DNA from: Isoperla grammatica
Lineage: Eukaryota > Arthropoda > Insecta > Plecoptera > Perlodidae
DNA: 64,000 nt
NCBI GenBank assembly: GCA_945910005.1
Contig: OX246747.1
Coordinates: forward strand, 17,509,010 to 17,573,009
Reading direction: 5' to 3'
Positions 1 through 13,060 of this stretch are shown here, in pieces (positions within the stretch are counted from its first letter, which is position 1; the number at the start of each line of letters is the position of its first letter). A program made the position numbers and the translations under genes. The notes below the pieces were generated by a model. The model saw only the letters and a list, made by a program, of their open reading frames with translations, searched no databases and was not told where the DNA came from.

Positions 1-1074
1 GAAGTGTAGTGGTATGGACATATAAACGCAATTATCTTAGAGAAGGCGGAGCTTCTTGCAGTTCTGTATATTCCTGCTAAAAGAGGGTCTAATGCCAATA
101 ACGACGGAGTGTTCAACTCAATTAACCATATCCACGTCTTCTATCAAATCAAGAGTTTACATGTAAAAGCGTGGTCTCCGAAGTGAAGTGTCATTGACAT
201 ATAAACGCAATTATCTAAGAGAAGGCGGAGTTTCTTGCAGTTCTGTGTATTCCTGCTAATAGAAGGTCTTATGTTGATAACGACGGATTGTTCAAATCAC
301 CTAAACTAACCCACGTCTTCTATCAAATCAAGAGTTTACGTATAAAAGCGTAGTCTCCGAAGTGAAGTGTCATAGACATATAAACGCAATTATCTTAGAG
401 AAGGCGGAGTTTCTTGCAGTTCTGTATATTCCTGCAAATAGAGGGTCTAATGCTTATAACGACGGAGTGTTCTTCTCAATTAAACATACCCACGTCTTCT
501 ATCAAATCAAGAGTTTACGTATAAAAGCGTAGTCTTTGAAGTGAAGTGGTATGGACATATAAACGCAATTATCTAAGAGAAGGCGGAGTTTCTTGCAGTT
601 CTGTGTATTCCTGCTAATAGAGAGTCTTATGCTTATAACGACGGAGTGTTCAACCTTATTAAACATATCCACGTCTTCTATCAAATCAAGAGTTAACGTG
701 TAAATGCGTAATCTAAGAAGTGAAGTGTCATAGACATATAAACGCAATTATCCTAGAGAAGGCGGAGTTTCTTGCAGTTCTGTATATTTCTACTAATAGA
801 AAGTCTAATGTTAATCACGACGGAGTGTTCAACTCAATTAAACATACCCACGTCTTCTATCAAATCAAGAGTTAACATGTAAAAGCGTAGTCTCCGAAGT
901 GAAGTGTCATAGACATTTAAACGCAATTATCCTAGAGAAGGCGGAGTTTCTTGCAGTTCTGTATATTCCTGCTAATAAAGAGTTTAATGCCAATCACGAC
1001 GGAGTGTTCAACTCAATAAAACATATCCACGTCTTCTATCAAATCAAGAGTTTACGTTTAAAAGCGTAGTCTCC

Positions 1075-1251
1075 GAAGTGAAGTGTCATAGACATATAAA
1101 CCTAATTATCTTAGACAAGGCGGAGTTTCTTGCAGTTCTGTATATTCCTGCTAATAGAGTGTCGTTTGCATAACGACGGAGTGTTGAAATCAATTAAACA
1201 TACCTACGTCTTCTATCAAATCAAGAGTTTACATGTAAAAGCGTAGTCTCC
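1075..1251 (+). repeat. Variant monomer class with cctaatt / gtgtcgt (177 bp)
   Basis: A recognisable class with acatataaacctaattatc in the left part and gagtgtcgtttgcataacg in the variable zone; the loss of 2 bp in gcataacg makes it 177 bp. It normally stands next to a 179-bp sister (1252-1430 here, with gtgtcgtatgctaataacg). The pair recurs at about 10387, 14850, 17350, 22000, 25400, 28810, 35070, 39540, 46630, 53450, 58640 and 60520. The second tandem copy of this block (around 4306) keeps only the sister, so one unit was lost there. Confidence 0.85.
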
Positions 1252-1770
1252 GAAGTGAAGTGTCATAGACATATAAACCTAATTATCTTAGAGAAGGCGG
1301 AGTTTCTTGCAGTTCTGTATATTGATGCTAATAGAGTGTCGTATGCTAATAACGACGGAGTGTTAGAATCAATTAAATATACCCACGTCTTCTATCAAAT
1401 CAAGAGTTTACATGTAAAAGCGTAGTCTCCAAAGTGTAGTGGTATGGACATATAAACGCAATTATCTTAGAGAAGGCGGAGCTTCTTGCAGTTCTGTATA
1501 TTCCTGCTAATAGAGGGTCTAATGCCAATAACGACGGAGTGTTGAACTCAATTAAACATGCCCACATCTTCTATCAAATCAAGAGTTTACATGTAAAAGC
1601 GTAGTCTCCGAAGTGTAGTGGTATGGACATATAAACGCAATTATCTTAGAGAAGGCGGAGCTTCTTGCAGTTCTGTATATTCCTGCTAATAGAGAGTCTA
1701 ATGCCAATTACGACGGAGTGTTCAACTTACTTAAAAATACCCACGTCGCCGATCAAATCAAGTGTTTACG

Positions 1771-1778
1771 TATAAAAG
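1771..1778 (+). promoter_or_regulatory. TATA-box-like motif, example (tataaaag)
   Basis: The most common monomer tail, tttacgtataaaagcg, contains tataaaag, a perfect match to the eukaryotic TATA box, at monomer positions 162-169 on the plus strand. It recurs in a large fraction of units, and is lost in units ending atgtaaaag or gtgtaaaag. No further promoter element or transcription start is visible, and an A/T-rich 8-mer is not strong evidence. It could only matter if the satellite is transcribed. Confidence 0.2.
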
Positions 1779-1788
1779 CGTAGTCTCC

Positions 1789-1972
1789 GAAGTGTAGTGG
1801 TACCGTATGGACATGTAAACGCAATTATCTTAGAGAAGGCGGAGTTTCTTGCAGTTCTGTATATTTCTGCTAATAGAGGGTCTAATGCCAATAACGACGG
1901 AGTGTTCAACTCAATTAACCATATCCACGTCTTCTATCAAATCAAGAGTTTACGTGTAAAAGCGTAGTCTCC
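1789..1972 (+). repeat. Marker monomer subtype alpha (184 bp)
   Basis: A unit with the 5-bp insertion gtggtaccgtatgg in its head plus the private change acatgtaaacgc (other units have acatataaacgc). Copies start at 1789, 4843, 15385, 22527, 29520, 47346 and 54157. Each is followed by a unit with acatatacacgc and gaaggcgtagtttc (changed to gcgttgtttc after the 22527 copy), then one with gaaggtcaaatgcc. The subtype is therefore a stable landmark of one place in the higher-order repeat. It is missing from the cycle between 37742 and 43477, where a deletion is seen at about 39910. Confidence 0.9.
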
Positions 1973-2330
1973 GAAGTGAAGTGTCATAGACATATACACG
2001 CAATTATCTAAGAGAAGGCGTAGTTTCTTGCAGTTCTGTATATTCCTGCTCATAGAGGGTCTAATGCCAATAACGACAAAGTGGTCAACTCAATAAACCA
2101 TATACACGTCTTCTATCAAATCAAGAGTCTACATGTAAAAGCGTAATCTACGAAGTGAAGTGTCATAGACATATAAACGCAATTATCCTAGAGAAGGCGG
2201 AGTTTCTTGCATTTCTGTGTATTCCTGCTAATAGAAGGTCAAATGCCAATAACGAAGGAGTGTTCAACTCAAATAAACATACCCACGTATTCTATCAAAT
2301 CAAGAGTTTACGTATAAAAGCATTGACTCC

Positions 2331-5300
2331 GAAGTGTAGTGGTATGGACATATAAACGCAATTATCTTAGAGAAGGCGGAGTTTCTTGCAGTTCTGTATA
2401 TTCCTGCTAATAGAGGGTCTATTGCCAATTACGACAGAGTGTTGAACTCAATTAAACAGACCCACGTATTCTATCAAATCAAGAGTTTACGTATAAATGC
2501 GTAGTCTCCGAAGTGAAGTGTCATAGACATATAAACGCAATTATCTAAGAGAAGAGCGGAGTTTCTTGCAGTTCTGTGTATTCCTGCTAAAGGGGGTCAA
2601 ATGCTAATTACGATGGAGTTTTCAACTTAATTAAACATACCCACGTCGTCTATCAAATCAAGAGTTTACGTATAAAAGCTTAGTCTCCGAAGTGTAGTGG
2701 TACCGTATGGACATATAAACGCAATTATCTACGAGAAGGCGGAGTTTCTTGCAGTTCTGTGTATTCTTGCTAATAGAGGGTCTAATGCCAATAACGACGG
2801 ATTGTTCAAATCAATTAAACTAACCCACGTCTTCTATCAAATCAAGAGTTTACGTATAAAAGCGTAGTCTCCGAAGTGAAGTGTCATAGACATATAAACG
2901 CAATTATCCTAGAGAAGGTGGAGTTTCTTGCAGTTCTGTATATTTCTACTAATAGAGAGTTTAATGCCAATCACGACGGAGTGTTCAACTCAATTAAACA
3001 TACCCACGTCTTCTATCAAATCAAGAGTTTACATGTAAAAGCGTAGTCTCCGAAGTGAAGTGTCATAGACATATAAACGCAATTATCCTAGAGAAGGCGG
3101 AGTTTCTTGCAGTTCTGTATATTTTCTGCTAATAAAGAGTTTAATGCCAATCACGACGGAGTGTTCAACTCAATTTAACATACCCACGTCTTCTATCAAA
3201 TCAAGAGTTTACATGTAAAAGCATAGTCTCCGAAGTGTAGTGGTATGGACATATAAACGCAATTATCTTAGAGAAGGCGGAGCTTCTTGCAGTTCTGTAT
3301 ATTCCTGCTAAAAGAGGGTCTAATGCCAATAACGACGGAGTGTTCAACACAATTAACCATATCCACGTCTTCTATCAAATCAAGAGTTTACATGTAAAAG
3401 CGTGGTCTCCGAAGTGAAGTGTCATAGACATATAAACGCAATTATCTAAGAGAAGGCGGAGTTTCTTGCAGTTCTGTGTATTCCTGCTAATAGAAGGTCT
3501 AATGTTGATAACGACGGATTGTTCAAATCACCTAAACTAACCCACGTCTTCTATCAAATCAAGAGTTTACGTATAAAAGCGTAGTCTCCGAAGTGAAGTG
3601 TCATAGACATATAAACGCAATTATCTTAGAGAAGGCGGAGTTTCTTGCAGTTCTGTATATTCCTGCAAATAGAGGGTCTAATGCTTATAACGACGGAGTG
3701 TTCTTCTCAATTAAACATACCCACGTCTTCTATCAAATCAAGAGTTTACGTATAAAAGCGTAGTCTTTGAAGTGAAGTGGTATGGACATATAAACGCAAT
3801 TATCTAAGAGAAGGCGGAGTTTCTTGCAGTTCTGTGTATTCCTGCTAATAGAGAGTCTTATGCTTATAACGACGGAGTGTTCAACCCTATTAAACATATC
3901 CACGTCTTCTATCAAATCAAGAGTTAACGTGTAAATGCGTAATCTAAGAAGTGAAGTGTCATAGACATATAAACGCAATTATCCTAGAGAAGGCGGAGTT
4001 TCTTGCAGTTCTGTATATTTCTACTAATAGAAAGTCTAATGTTTATCACGACGGAGTGTTCAACTCAATTAAACATACCCACGTCTTCTATCAAATCAAG
4101 AGTTAACATGTAAAAGCGTAGTCTCCGAAGTGAAGAGTCATAGACATTTAAACGCAATTATCCTAGAGAAGGCGGAGTTTCTTGCAGTTCTGTATATTCC
4201 TGCTAATAAAGAGTTTAATGCCAATCACGACGGAGTGTTCAACTCAATAAAACATATCCACGTCTTCTATCAAATCAAGAGTTTACATGTAAAAGCGTAG
4301 TCTCCGAAGTGAAGTGTCATAGACATATAAACCTAATTATCTTAGAGAAGGCGGAGTTTCTTGCAGTTCTGTATATTGATGCTAATAGAGTGTCGTATGC
4401 TAATAACGACGGAGTGTTAGAATCAATTAAATATACCCACGTCTTCTATCAAATCAAGAGTTTACATGTAAAAGCGTAGTCTCCAAAGTGTAGTGGTATG
4501 GACATATAAACGCAATTATCTTAGAGAAGGCGGAGCTTCTTGCAGTTCTGTATATTCCTGCTAATAGAGGGTCTAATGCCAATAACGACGGAGTGTTGAA
4601 CTCAATTAAACATGCCCACATCTTCTATCAAATCAAGAGTTTACATGTAAAAGCGTAGTCTCCGAAGTGTAGTGGTATGGACATATAAACGCAATTATCT
4701 TAGAGAAGGCGGAGCTTCTTGCAGTTCTGTATATTCCTGCTAATAGAGAGTCTAATGCCAATTACGACGGAGTGTTCAACTTACTTAAAAATACCCACGT
4801 CGCCGATCAAATCAAGTGTTTACGTATAAAAGCGTAGTCTCCGAAGTGTAGTGGTACCGTATGGACATGTAAACGCAATTATCTTAGAGAAGGCGGAGTT
4901 TCTTGCAGTTCTGTATATTTCTGCTAATAGAGGGTCTAATGCCAATAACGACGGAGTGTTCATTTCAATTAACCATATCCACGTCTTCTATCAAATCAAG
5001 AGTTTACGTGTAAAAGCGTAGTCTCCGAAGTGAAGTGTCATAGACATATACACGCAATTATCTAAGAGAAGGCGTAGTTTCTTGCAGTTCTGTATATTCC
5101 TGCTCATAGAGGGTCTAATGCCAATAACGACAAAGTGTTCAACTCAATAAACCATATACACGTCTTCTATCAAATCAAGAGTCTACATGTAAAAGCGTAA
5201 TCTACGAAGTGAAGTGTCATAGACATATAAACGCAATTATCCTAGAGAAGGCGGAGTTTCTTGCATTTCTGTGTATTCCTGCTAATAGAAGGTCAAATGC

Positions 5301-5384
5301 CAATAACGAAGGAGTGTTCAACTCAAATAAACATACCCACGTATTCTATCAAATCAAGAGTTTACGTATAAAAGCATTGACTCC
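2331..5384 (+). repeat. HOR block A, second copy (3.05 kb, 17 units)
   Basis: Starts with the unit that precedes beta in other cycles, contains beta (2689) and alpha (4843), and returns to the unit where the first copy stopped. The join at about 2275-2395 places an alpha-downstream unit directly before a beta-upstream unit. Both share acccacgtattctatcaaatc and gcattgactcc there, as expected if two similar units recombined in register. One unit (177 bp) is missing at about 4250-4306: the unit starting at 4127 has the left part of one neighbour and the acatgtaaaag end of the next. Confidence 0.85.
2689..2872 (+). repeat. Marker monomer subtype beta (184 bp)
   Basis: Carries the gtggtaccgtatgg insertion together with atctacgagaagg (the copy at 52006 reads atctacgaaaagg) and a right half with ggattgttcaaatc and aactaaccc. 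Copies start at 2689, 13950, 20913, 24495, 27190, 38643, 45195 and 52006. The unit before it is always a ~180-bp unit with agaagagcggag and gatggagttttcaac. The copy at 20913 ends in gcattgactcc instead of gcgtagtctcc because a foreign monomer follows it (21097-21275). Confidence 0.9.
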
Positions 5385-5563
5385 GAAGTGTAGTGGTATG
5401 GACATATAAACGCAATTATCTTAGAGAAGGCGGAGTTTCTTGCAGTTCTGAGTATTCCTGCTAATAGAGGGTCTAATGTTCATAACGACGGAGTGTTCAA
5501 CTTAATTAAACATACCCACGTATTCTATCAAATCAAGAGTTTACGTATAAAAGCGTTGTCTCC

Positions 5564-5739
5564 GAAGGGTAGTGTCATGGACTTAACGCAATTATCTTAG
5601 AGAAAGCGGAGTTTCTTGCAGTTCTGTATATTCCTTCTAATAGAGAGTCTAATGCCAATCACGACGGAGTGTTCAACTTAATTAAACATACCCACGTATT
5701 CTATCAAATCAAGAGTTTACGTATAAAGGCGTTGTCTCC
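5564..5739 (+). repeat. Variant monomer class with gaagggtagtg / ggacttaacgc (176 bp)
   Basis: The head reads gaagggtagtgtcatgg and then ggacttaacgc in place of ggacatataaacgc, a net loss of 3 bp that gives 176-bp units. These units often come in pairs (5564 and 5740; 11281 and 11456; about 16107 and 16283; 30239 and 30418; 48068 and 48246; 63379 and 63556), with single copies such as 12706. Because the loss is a multiple of three, it lets a reading frame run slightly past the usual stop; this explains some longer frames and is not evidence of coding. Confidence 0.85.
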
Positions 5740-7876
5740 GAAGGGTAGTGTCATGGACTTAACGCAATTATCTTAGAGAAAGTGGAGTTTCTTGCAGTTC
5801 TGTATATTCTTGCTAATAGAGGGTCTATTGCCAATAACGACGGAGTGTTGAACTAATATTAACATACCCACGTCTTCTATCAAATCAAGAGTTTACATGT
5901 AAAAGCGTAGTCTCCGCAGTGAAGTGTCATAGACATATAAACGCAATTATCTTAGAGAAGGCGGAGTTTCTTGCAGTTCTGTATATTCCTGCTAATAGAG
6001 GGTCTAATGCCAATGACGACGTAGTGTTGAACTCAATTAAACATACCCACGTCTTCTATCAAATCAAGAGTTTACATGTAATAGCGTAGTCTCCGAAGTG
6101 AAGTGTCATAGACATATAAACGCAATTATCCTAGAGAAGGCGGAGTTTCTTGCAGTTCTGTATATTCCTGCTAATAGAGAGTCTAATGCTTATCACGACG
6201 GAGTGTTCAACTTAATTAAACATACCCACGTATTCTATCAAATCAAGAGTTTACGTATAAAAGCGTTGTCTCCGAAGTGAAGTGTCATAGACATATAAAC
6301 GCAATTATCTTAGAGAAGGCGGAGTTTTTGCAGTTCTGTATATTCCTGCTAATAGAGGGTCTAATGCCAATAACGACGGAGTGTTCAACTCCATTAAACA
6401 TACCCACGTCTTCTATCAAATCAAGAGTTTACGTATAAATGCGTAGTCTCCGAAATGTAGTGGTATGGACATATAAACGCAATTATCTTAGAGAAGGCAG
6501 AGTTTCTTGCAGTTCTGTATATTCCTGCTAATAGAAAATCTAATGCCAATTACGACGGAGTGTTCAACTCAATTAACCATATCCACGTCTTCTATCAAAT
6601 CAAGAGTTTACGTGTAAAAGCGTAGTCTCCGAAGTGAAGTGTCATAGACATATAAACGCAATTATCTAAGAGAAGGCGGAGTTTTTTGCAGTTCTGTGTA
6701 TTCCTGCTAATAGAGGGTCTAATGCCAATGACAATGGAGTGTTCAACTTAATTAAACATACCCACGTCTTCAATCAAATCAAGAGTTAACGTGTAAAAGC
6801 GTAGTCTCTGAAGTGAAGTGTCATAGACATATAAACGCAATTATCTAAAAGAAATCGGAGTTTCTTGCAACTCTGTATATTCTTGCTAATAGAGGGTCTA
6901 ATGCCAATAACGAAGGATCGTTCAAATCAATTAATCATACCCACGTATTATCAAATCAAGAGTTTACGTATAAAAGCGTAGTTTCCGAAGTGTAGTGGTA
7001 TGGACATATAAACGCAAATATCTTAGAGAAGGCGGATCTTCTTGCAGTTTTGTATATTCCTGCTTATAGCGGGTCTAATGCCAATAACGACGGAGTGTTC
7101 AACTTAATTAAACATACCCACGTCGTCTATCAAATCAAGAGTTTACATGTAAAAGCATAGTCTCCGAAGTGTAGTGGTATGGACATATAAACGCAATTAT
7201 CTTAGAGAAGGCGGAGCTTCTTGCAGTTTTGTATATTCCTGCTAAAAGAGGGTCTAATGCCAATAACGATGGAGTAATCAACTCAATTAACCATATCCAC
7301 GTCTTAACTCAAATCAAGAGTTTACATGTAAAAGCGTAAACTCCGAAGTGAAGTGTCATAGACATATAAACGCAATTATCTAAGAGAAGGCGGAGTTTCT
7401 TGCAGTTCTGTGTATTCCTGCTAATAGAAGGTCTAATGCCAATAACGACGGAGTGTTCAACTCAATTAAACATACCCACGTATTCTATCAAATCAAGAGT
7501 TTACGTATAAAAGAATTGACTCCGAAGTGTAGTGGTATGGACATATAAACGCAATTATCTTAGAGAAGACGGAGTTTCTTGCAGTTCTGTATATTCCTGC
7601 TATTAGAGGGTCTATTGCCAATAACGACGAAGTGTTCAACTTAATTAAACATACCCACGTATTCTATCAAATCAAGAGTTTACGTATAAAAGCGTAGTCT
7701 CCGAAGTGAAGTGTCATAGACATATAAACGCAATTATCTAAGAGAAGGCGGAGTTTCTTGCAGTTCTGTGTATTCCTGCTAATAGAGGGTCTAATGCCAA
7801 TTACGATGGAGTGTTCAATTTAACATACCCACGTCGTCTATCAAATCAAGAGTTTACGTATAAAAGCGTAGTCTCC

Positions 7877-8060
7877 GAAGTGTAGTGGTACCGTATGGAC
7901 ATATTAACGCAATTATCTAAGAGAAGGCGGAGTTTCTTGCAGTTCTGTATATTCCTGCTAAAAAAGGGTCTAATGTAAATTACGACGGATTGTTCAAATC
8001 AATTAAACTAACCCACGTCTTCTATCAAATCAAGAGTTTACCTATAAAAGCGTAGTCTCC
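7877..8060 (+). repeat. Marker monomer subtype delta (184 bp)
   Basis: Carries the gtggtaccgtatgg insertion with atctaagagaagg, an ending tttacctataaaagc and the same ggattgttcaaatc right half as beta. Copies start at 7877, 32559, 40970, 49313 and 56303, with diverged relatives at 59617 and 61949 (the latter 182 bp, reading gtgtaccgtatgg). The five main copies are followed by a unit beginning gaagtgaagagtc. The subtype is absent between 13061 and 26111, so that part of the array amplified a cycle lacking it. Confidence 0.87.
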
Positions 8061-11000
8061 GAAGTGAAGAGTCATAGACATATAAACGCAATTATCTTAG
8101 AGAAGGCGGAGTTTCTTGCGGTTCTGTATATTCCTGCTTATAAAGGGTCTAATGCCAATAACGATGGAGTGTTCAACTCAATTAACCATATCCACGTCTT
8201 CTATCAAATCAAGAGTTTACGTATAAAAACGTTGTCTTTGAAGTGAAGTGGTATGGAAATATAAACGCAATTATCAAAGAGAAGGCGGAGTTTCTTGCAG
8301 TTCTGTGTATTACTGCTAATAGAGGGTCTATTGCCAAAAACGACGGAGTGTTCAACTCAATTAAACATATCCACGTCTTCAATCAAATCAAGAGTTTACG
8401 TGTAAATGCGTTATCTACGAAGTGAAGTGTCATAGACATATAAACGCAATTATCCTAGAGAAGGCGGAGTTTCTTGCAGTTCTGTATATTCCTACTAATA
8501 GAGAGTCTAATGTTTATCACGACGGAGTGTTCAATTTAATTAAACATACCCACGTCTTCTATCAAATCAAGAGTTTACATGTTAAAGCGTAGTCTCCGAA
8601 GTGAAGTGTCATAGACATATAAACGCCATTATCCTAGAGAAGGCGGAGTTTCTTGCAGTTCTGTATATTCCTGCTAATAAAGAGTCTTATGCCAATCACG
8701 ACGGAGTGTTCAACTTAATTAAACATACCCACGTCTTCTATCAAATATAGAGTTTACGTATAAAAGCGTAGTCTCCTAAGTGAAGTGTCATAGACATATA
8801 ACCCTAATTATATTAGACAAGGCGGAGTTTCTTGCAGTTCTGTATATTCCTGCTAATAAAGTGTCGTATGCCAATAACGACGGAGTGTTAAAATCAATTA
8901 AACATACCCACGTCTTCTATCAAATCAAGAGTTAACATGTAAAAGCGTAGTCTCCGAAGTGAAGTGTCATAGACATATAAACCTAATTATCTTAGAGAAG
9001 GCGGAGTTTCTTGCAGTTCTGTATATTCCTGCTAATAGAGGGTCTAATGCCAATAACGACGAAGTGTTCAACTTAATTAACCATTTCCACGTCTGCTATC
9101 AAATCAAGAGTTTACGTATAAAAGCGTTGTCTTTGAAGTGAAGTGGTATGGACATATAAACGCAATTATCTAAGAGAACACGGAGTTTCTTGCAGTTCTG
9201 TAGATTCCTGCTAATAGAGGGTCTAATGCCAATAACGACAGAGTGTTCAACTCCATTAAACATACCCACGTCTTCTATCAAATCAAGAGTTTACGTATAA
9301 AAGCGTAGTCTCCGAAGTGTAGTGGTATGGACATATAAACGCAATTATCTAAGAGAAGGCAGAGTTTCTTGCAGTTCTGAATATTCCTGCTAATAGCAAG
9401 TCTAATGCCAATAACGACGGAGTGTTCAACTTAATTAAACATACCCACGTCTTCTATCAAATCAAGAGTTTACATGTAAAAGCATAGGCTCCGAAGTGTA
9501 GTGGTATGGACATATAAACGCAATTATCTTAGAGAAAGCAGAGTTTCTTGCAGTTCTGTATATTTCTGCTAATAGCGGGTCTAATGCCAATAACGACGGA
9601 GTGTTCAACTTAATTAAACATACCCACGTCTTCTATCAAATCAAGAGTTTACATGTAAAAGCATAGTCTCCGAAGTGTAGTGGTATGGACATATAAACGC
9701 AATAATCTTAGAGAAGGCGGAGCTTCTTGCAGTTCTGTATATTCCTAATAATAGAGGGTCTAATGCCAATAACGACGGATTGTTCAAATCAATTAAACAA
9801 ACCCACGTCTTCTATCAAATCAAGAGTTTACGTATAAAAGCGTAGTCTCCGAAGTGAAATGTCATAGACATATAAACGCAATTATCTTAGAGAAAGCCGG
9901 AGTTTCTTGCAGTTCTGTATATTCCTGCAAAAAAAAGGTCTAATGCCAATAACGACGGAGTGTTCAACTCAATTAAACATACCCAAATCTTCTATCAAAT
10001 CAAGAGTTTACGTATAAAAGCGTAGTCTTTGAAGTGAAGTGGTATGGACATATAAACGCAATTATCTAAGAGAAGGCGGAGTTTCTTGCAGTTCTGTGTA
10101 TTCCTGCTAATAGAATGTCTATTGCTTATAACGACGGAGTGTTCAACTCAATAAAACATATCCACGTCTTCATCAAATCAAGAGTTAACGTGTAAATGCG
10201 TAATCTACGAAGTGAAGTGTCATAGACATATAAACGCAATTATCCTAGAGAAGGCGGAGTTTCTTGCAGTTCTGTATATTACTGCTAATAAAGAGTCTAA
10301 TGCTAATTACGACGGAGTGTTCAACTCAATTAAACATACCCACGTCTTCTATCAAATCAAGAGTTTACGTATAAAAGCGTAGTCTCCGAAGTAAAGTGTC
10401 ATAGACATATAAACCTAATTATCTTAGACAAGGCGGAGTTTCTTGCAGTTCTGTATATTCCTGCTAATAGAGTGTCGTATGCATAACGACAGAGTGTTAA
10501 AATAAATTAAACATACCCACGTCTTCTATCAAATCAAGAGTTTACATGTAAAAGCGTAGTCTCTGAAGTGAAGTGTCATAGACATATATACCTAATTATC
10601 TTAGAGAAGGCGGAGTTTCTTGCAGTTTTGTATATTCCTGCTAATAATGTGTCGTATGCCAATAACGACGGAGTGTTGAAATCAATTAAACATACCCACG
10701 TCTTCTATCAAATCAAGAGTTTACATGTAAAAGCGTAATCTACGAAGTGAAGTGTCATTGACATATAAACGCAATTATCCTAGAGAAGGCGGAGTTTCTT
10801 GCAGTTCTGTGTATTCCTGCTAATAGAAGGTCTAATGATAATAACGACAGAGTGTTCAACTCAAATAAACATACCCACGTATTCTAATAAATCAAGAGTT
10901 TACGTATAAAAGCGTTGACTCCGAAGTGTAGTGGTATGGACATATAAACGCAATTATCTTAGAGAAGGCGGAGTTTTTTACAGTTCTGTATATTCCTGCT

Positions 11001-13060
11001 AATAGAGGGTCTATTGCCAATAACGACGGAGTGTTAAACTCAATAAAACATACCCACGTATTCTATCAAATCAAGAGTTTTCGTATAAAAGCGTAGTCTT
11101 TGAAGTGAAAAGGTATGGACATATAAACGCAATTATCTAAGATAAGGCGGAGTTTCTTGCAGTTCTGTGTATTCCTGCTAATAGACGGTCTAATGCCAAT
11201 AACGACGGAGTGTTCAACCTTATTAAACATACCCACGTATTCTATTAAATCAAGAGTTTACGTATAAAAGCGTTGTCTCCGAAGGGTAGTGTCATGGACT
11301 TAACGCAATTATCTTAGAGAAGGCGGAGTTTCTTGCAGTTCTGTATATTCTTGCTAATAGCGGGTCTAATGCCAATAACGACGGAGTGTTCAACTTAATT
11401 AAACATACCCACGTATCCAATCAAATCAAGAGTTTACGAAAAAAGCGTTGTCTCCGAAGTGTAGTGTCATGGACTTAACGCAATTATCTTAGAGAAGGTG
11501 GAGTTTCTTGCAGTTCTATATATTCTTGCTAATAGAGGGTCTATTGCCAATTACGACGGAGTGTTGAACTCAATTAAACATACCCACGTCTTCTATCAAA
11601 TCAAGAGTTTACATGTAAAAGCGTAGTCTCCGAAGTGAAGTGTCATAGACATATAAACGCAATTATCTTAGAGAAGGCGAAGTTTCTTGCAGTTCTGTAT
11701 ATTCCTGCTAATAAAGGGTCTTATGCCAATGACGACGTAGTGTTCAACTCAATTAAACATACCCACGTCTTCTATCAAATCAAGAGTTTACATGTAAAAG
11801 CGTAGTCTCCGAACTGAAGTGTCATAGACATATAAACGCAATTATCCTAGAGAAGGCGGAGTTTCTTGCAGTTCTGTATATTCCTGCTAATGAAGAGTCT
11901 AATGCTTATCACGAGGGAGTGTTCAACTTAATTAAACATACCCACGTATTCTATCAAATCAAGAGTTTACGTATAAAAGCGTTGTCTCCGAAGTGAAGTG
12001 TCATAGACATATAAACGCAATTATCTTAGAGAAGGCGGAGTTTTTGCAGTTCTGTATATTCCTGCTAATGGAGGGTCTAATGCCAATAACGACGGATCGT
12101 TCAACTCCATTAAACATACCCACGTCTTCCATCAAATCAAGAGTTTACGTATAAAAGCGTAGTCTCCGATGTGTAGTGGTATGGACATATAAACGCAATT
12201 ATCTTAGAGAAGGCAGAGTTTCTTGCAGTTCTGTATAATCCTGCTAATAAGATGGTCTAATGCCAATTACGACGGAGTGTTCAACTCAATTAACCATATC
12301 CACGTCTTCTATCAAATCAAGAGTTTACGTGTAAAAGCGTAGTCTCCGAAGTGAAGTGTCATAGACATATAAACGCAATTATCTAAGAGAAGACGAAGTT
12401 TCTTGCAGTTCTGTGTATTTCTGCTAATAGAGGGTCTAATGCCAATTACAATGGAGTGTTCAACTAAATTAAACATACCCACGTCTTCTATCAAATCAAG
12501 AGTTTACGTGTAAAAGCGTAGTCTCCGAAGTGAAGTGTCATAGACATATAAACGCAATTATCCTAGAGAAGGCGGAGTTTCTTGCAGTTCTGAGTATTCC
12601 TGCTAATAGAGGGTCTAATGCTTATAACGACGGAGTGTTCAACTTAATTAAACATACCCACGTATTCTATCAAATCAAGAGTTTACGTATAAAAGCGTTG
12701 TCTCCGAAGGGTAGTGTCATGGACTTAACGCAATTATCTTAGAGAAGGCGGAGCTTCTTGCAGTTCTGTATATTCCTGCTAATAGAGGGTCTAATGCCAA
12801 TAACGACGGAGTGTTGAACTCAATTAAACATACCCACATCTTCTATCAAATCAAGAGTTTACTTGTAAAAGCGTAGTCTCCGATGTGTAGTGGTATGGAC
12901 ATATAAACGCAATTATCTTAGAGAAGGCGGAGCTTCTTGCAGTTCTGTATATTCTTGCTATAAGAAAGTCTAATGCCAATTACGACAGAGTGTTCAACTC
13001 AATTAAACATACCCACGTCGTCGATCAAATCAAGAGTTTACGTATAAAAGCGTAGTCTCC

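Larger units (their letters stand above)
1..2330 (+). repeat. HOR block A, first copy (left end cut by window)
   Basis: Thirteen units matching 3232-5384. Position 1 corresponds to 3232 (offset 3231) and, after a 177-bp unit present here but missing in the second copy, the offset becomes 3054. The match ends at about 2394/5448, where this copy continues with ctgtatattcc and gtctattgccaattacg and the other with ctgagtattcc. The alpha marker is at 1789. The window starts exactly on a monomer boundary, which is probably chance. Confidence 0.88.
5385..10030 (+). repeat. Satellite stretch with delta marker, within the long duplication
   Basis: About 26 units and no other content. It is part of the 2331-15205 segment repeated at 26832-39898. 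Recognisable units include the 176-bp pair at 5564 and 5740, a unit with a shortened ggagtttttgcag at about 6276, a unit with gaaatcggagtttcttgcaac at about 6810, and delta at 7877. The unit before delta has gttcaatttaacatacc where its partner near 32490 has gttcaacttaattaaac, a 5-bp loss in this copy. The unit at 8954 differs from its partner in its right half (gggtctaatgcc and tttccacgtctgc), suggesting a local patch from another unit. Confidence 0.85.

Noticed and set aside
502..747. Minus-strand open frames of 60-81 codons, for example 502-747 and 3733-3978
   Set aside because: They are antisense readings of the same monomer, present only where a chance combination of head variants removes stops.
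2155..2355. Recurring 60-70-codon open frames (and longer ones at 34767-35063, 58332-58628 and 62008-62334) as genes
   Set aside because: Each is the same monomer translated. Most start at GTG, the frame is lost every 179 bp, close copies carry stops or shifts freely, and no ribosome-binding or splice context is visible.
9914..9930. A-run near 9920 (also near 34610 and 58175) as a retroposon poly(A) tail
   Set aside because: It is a variant of ctgctaatagagggtc inside an otherwise normal monomer and is shared by equivalent HOR positions.
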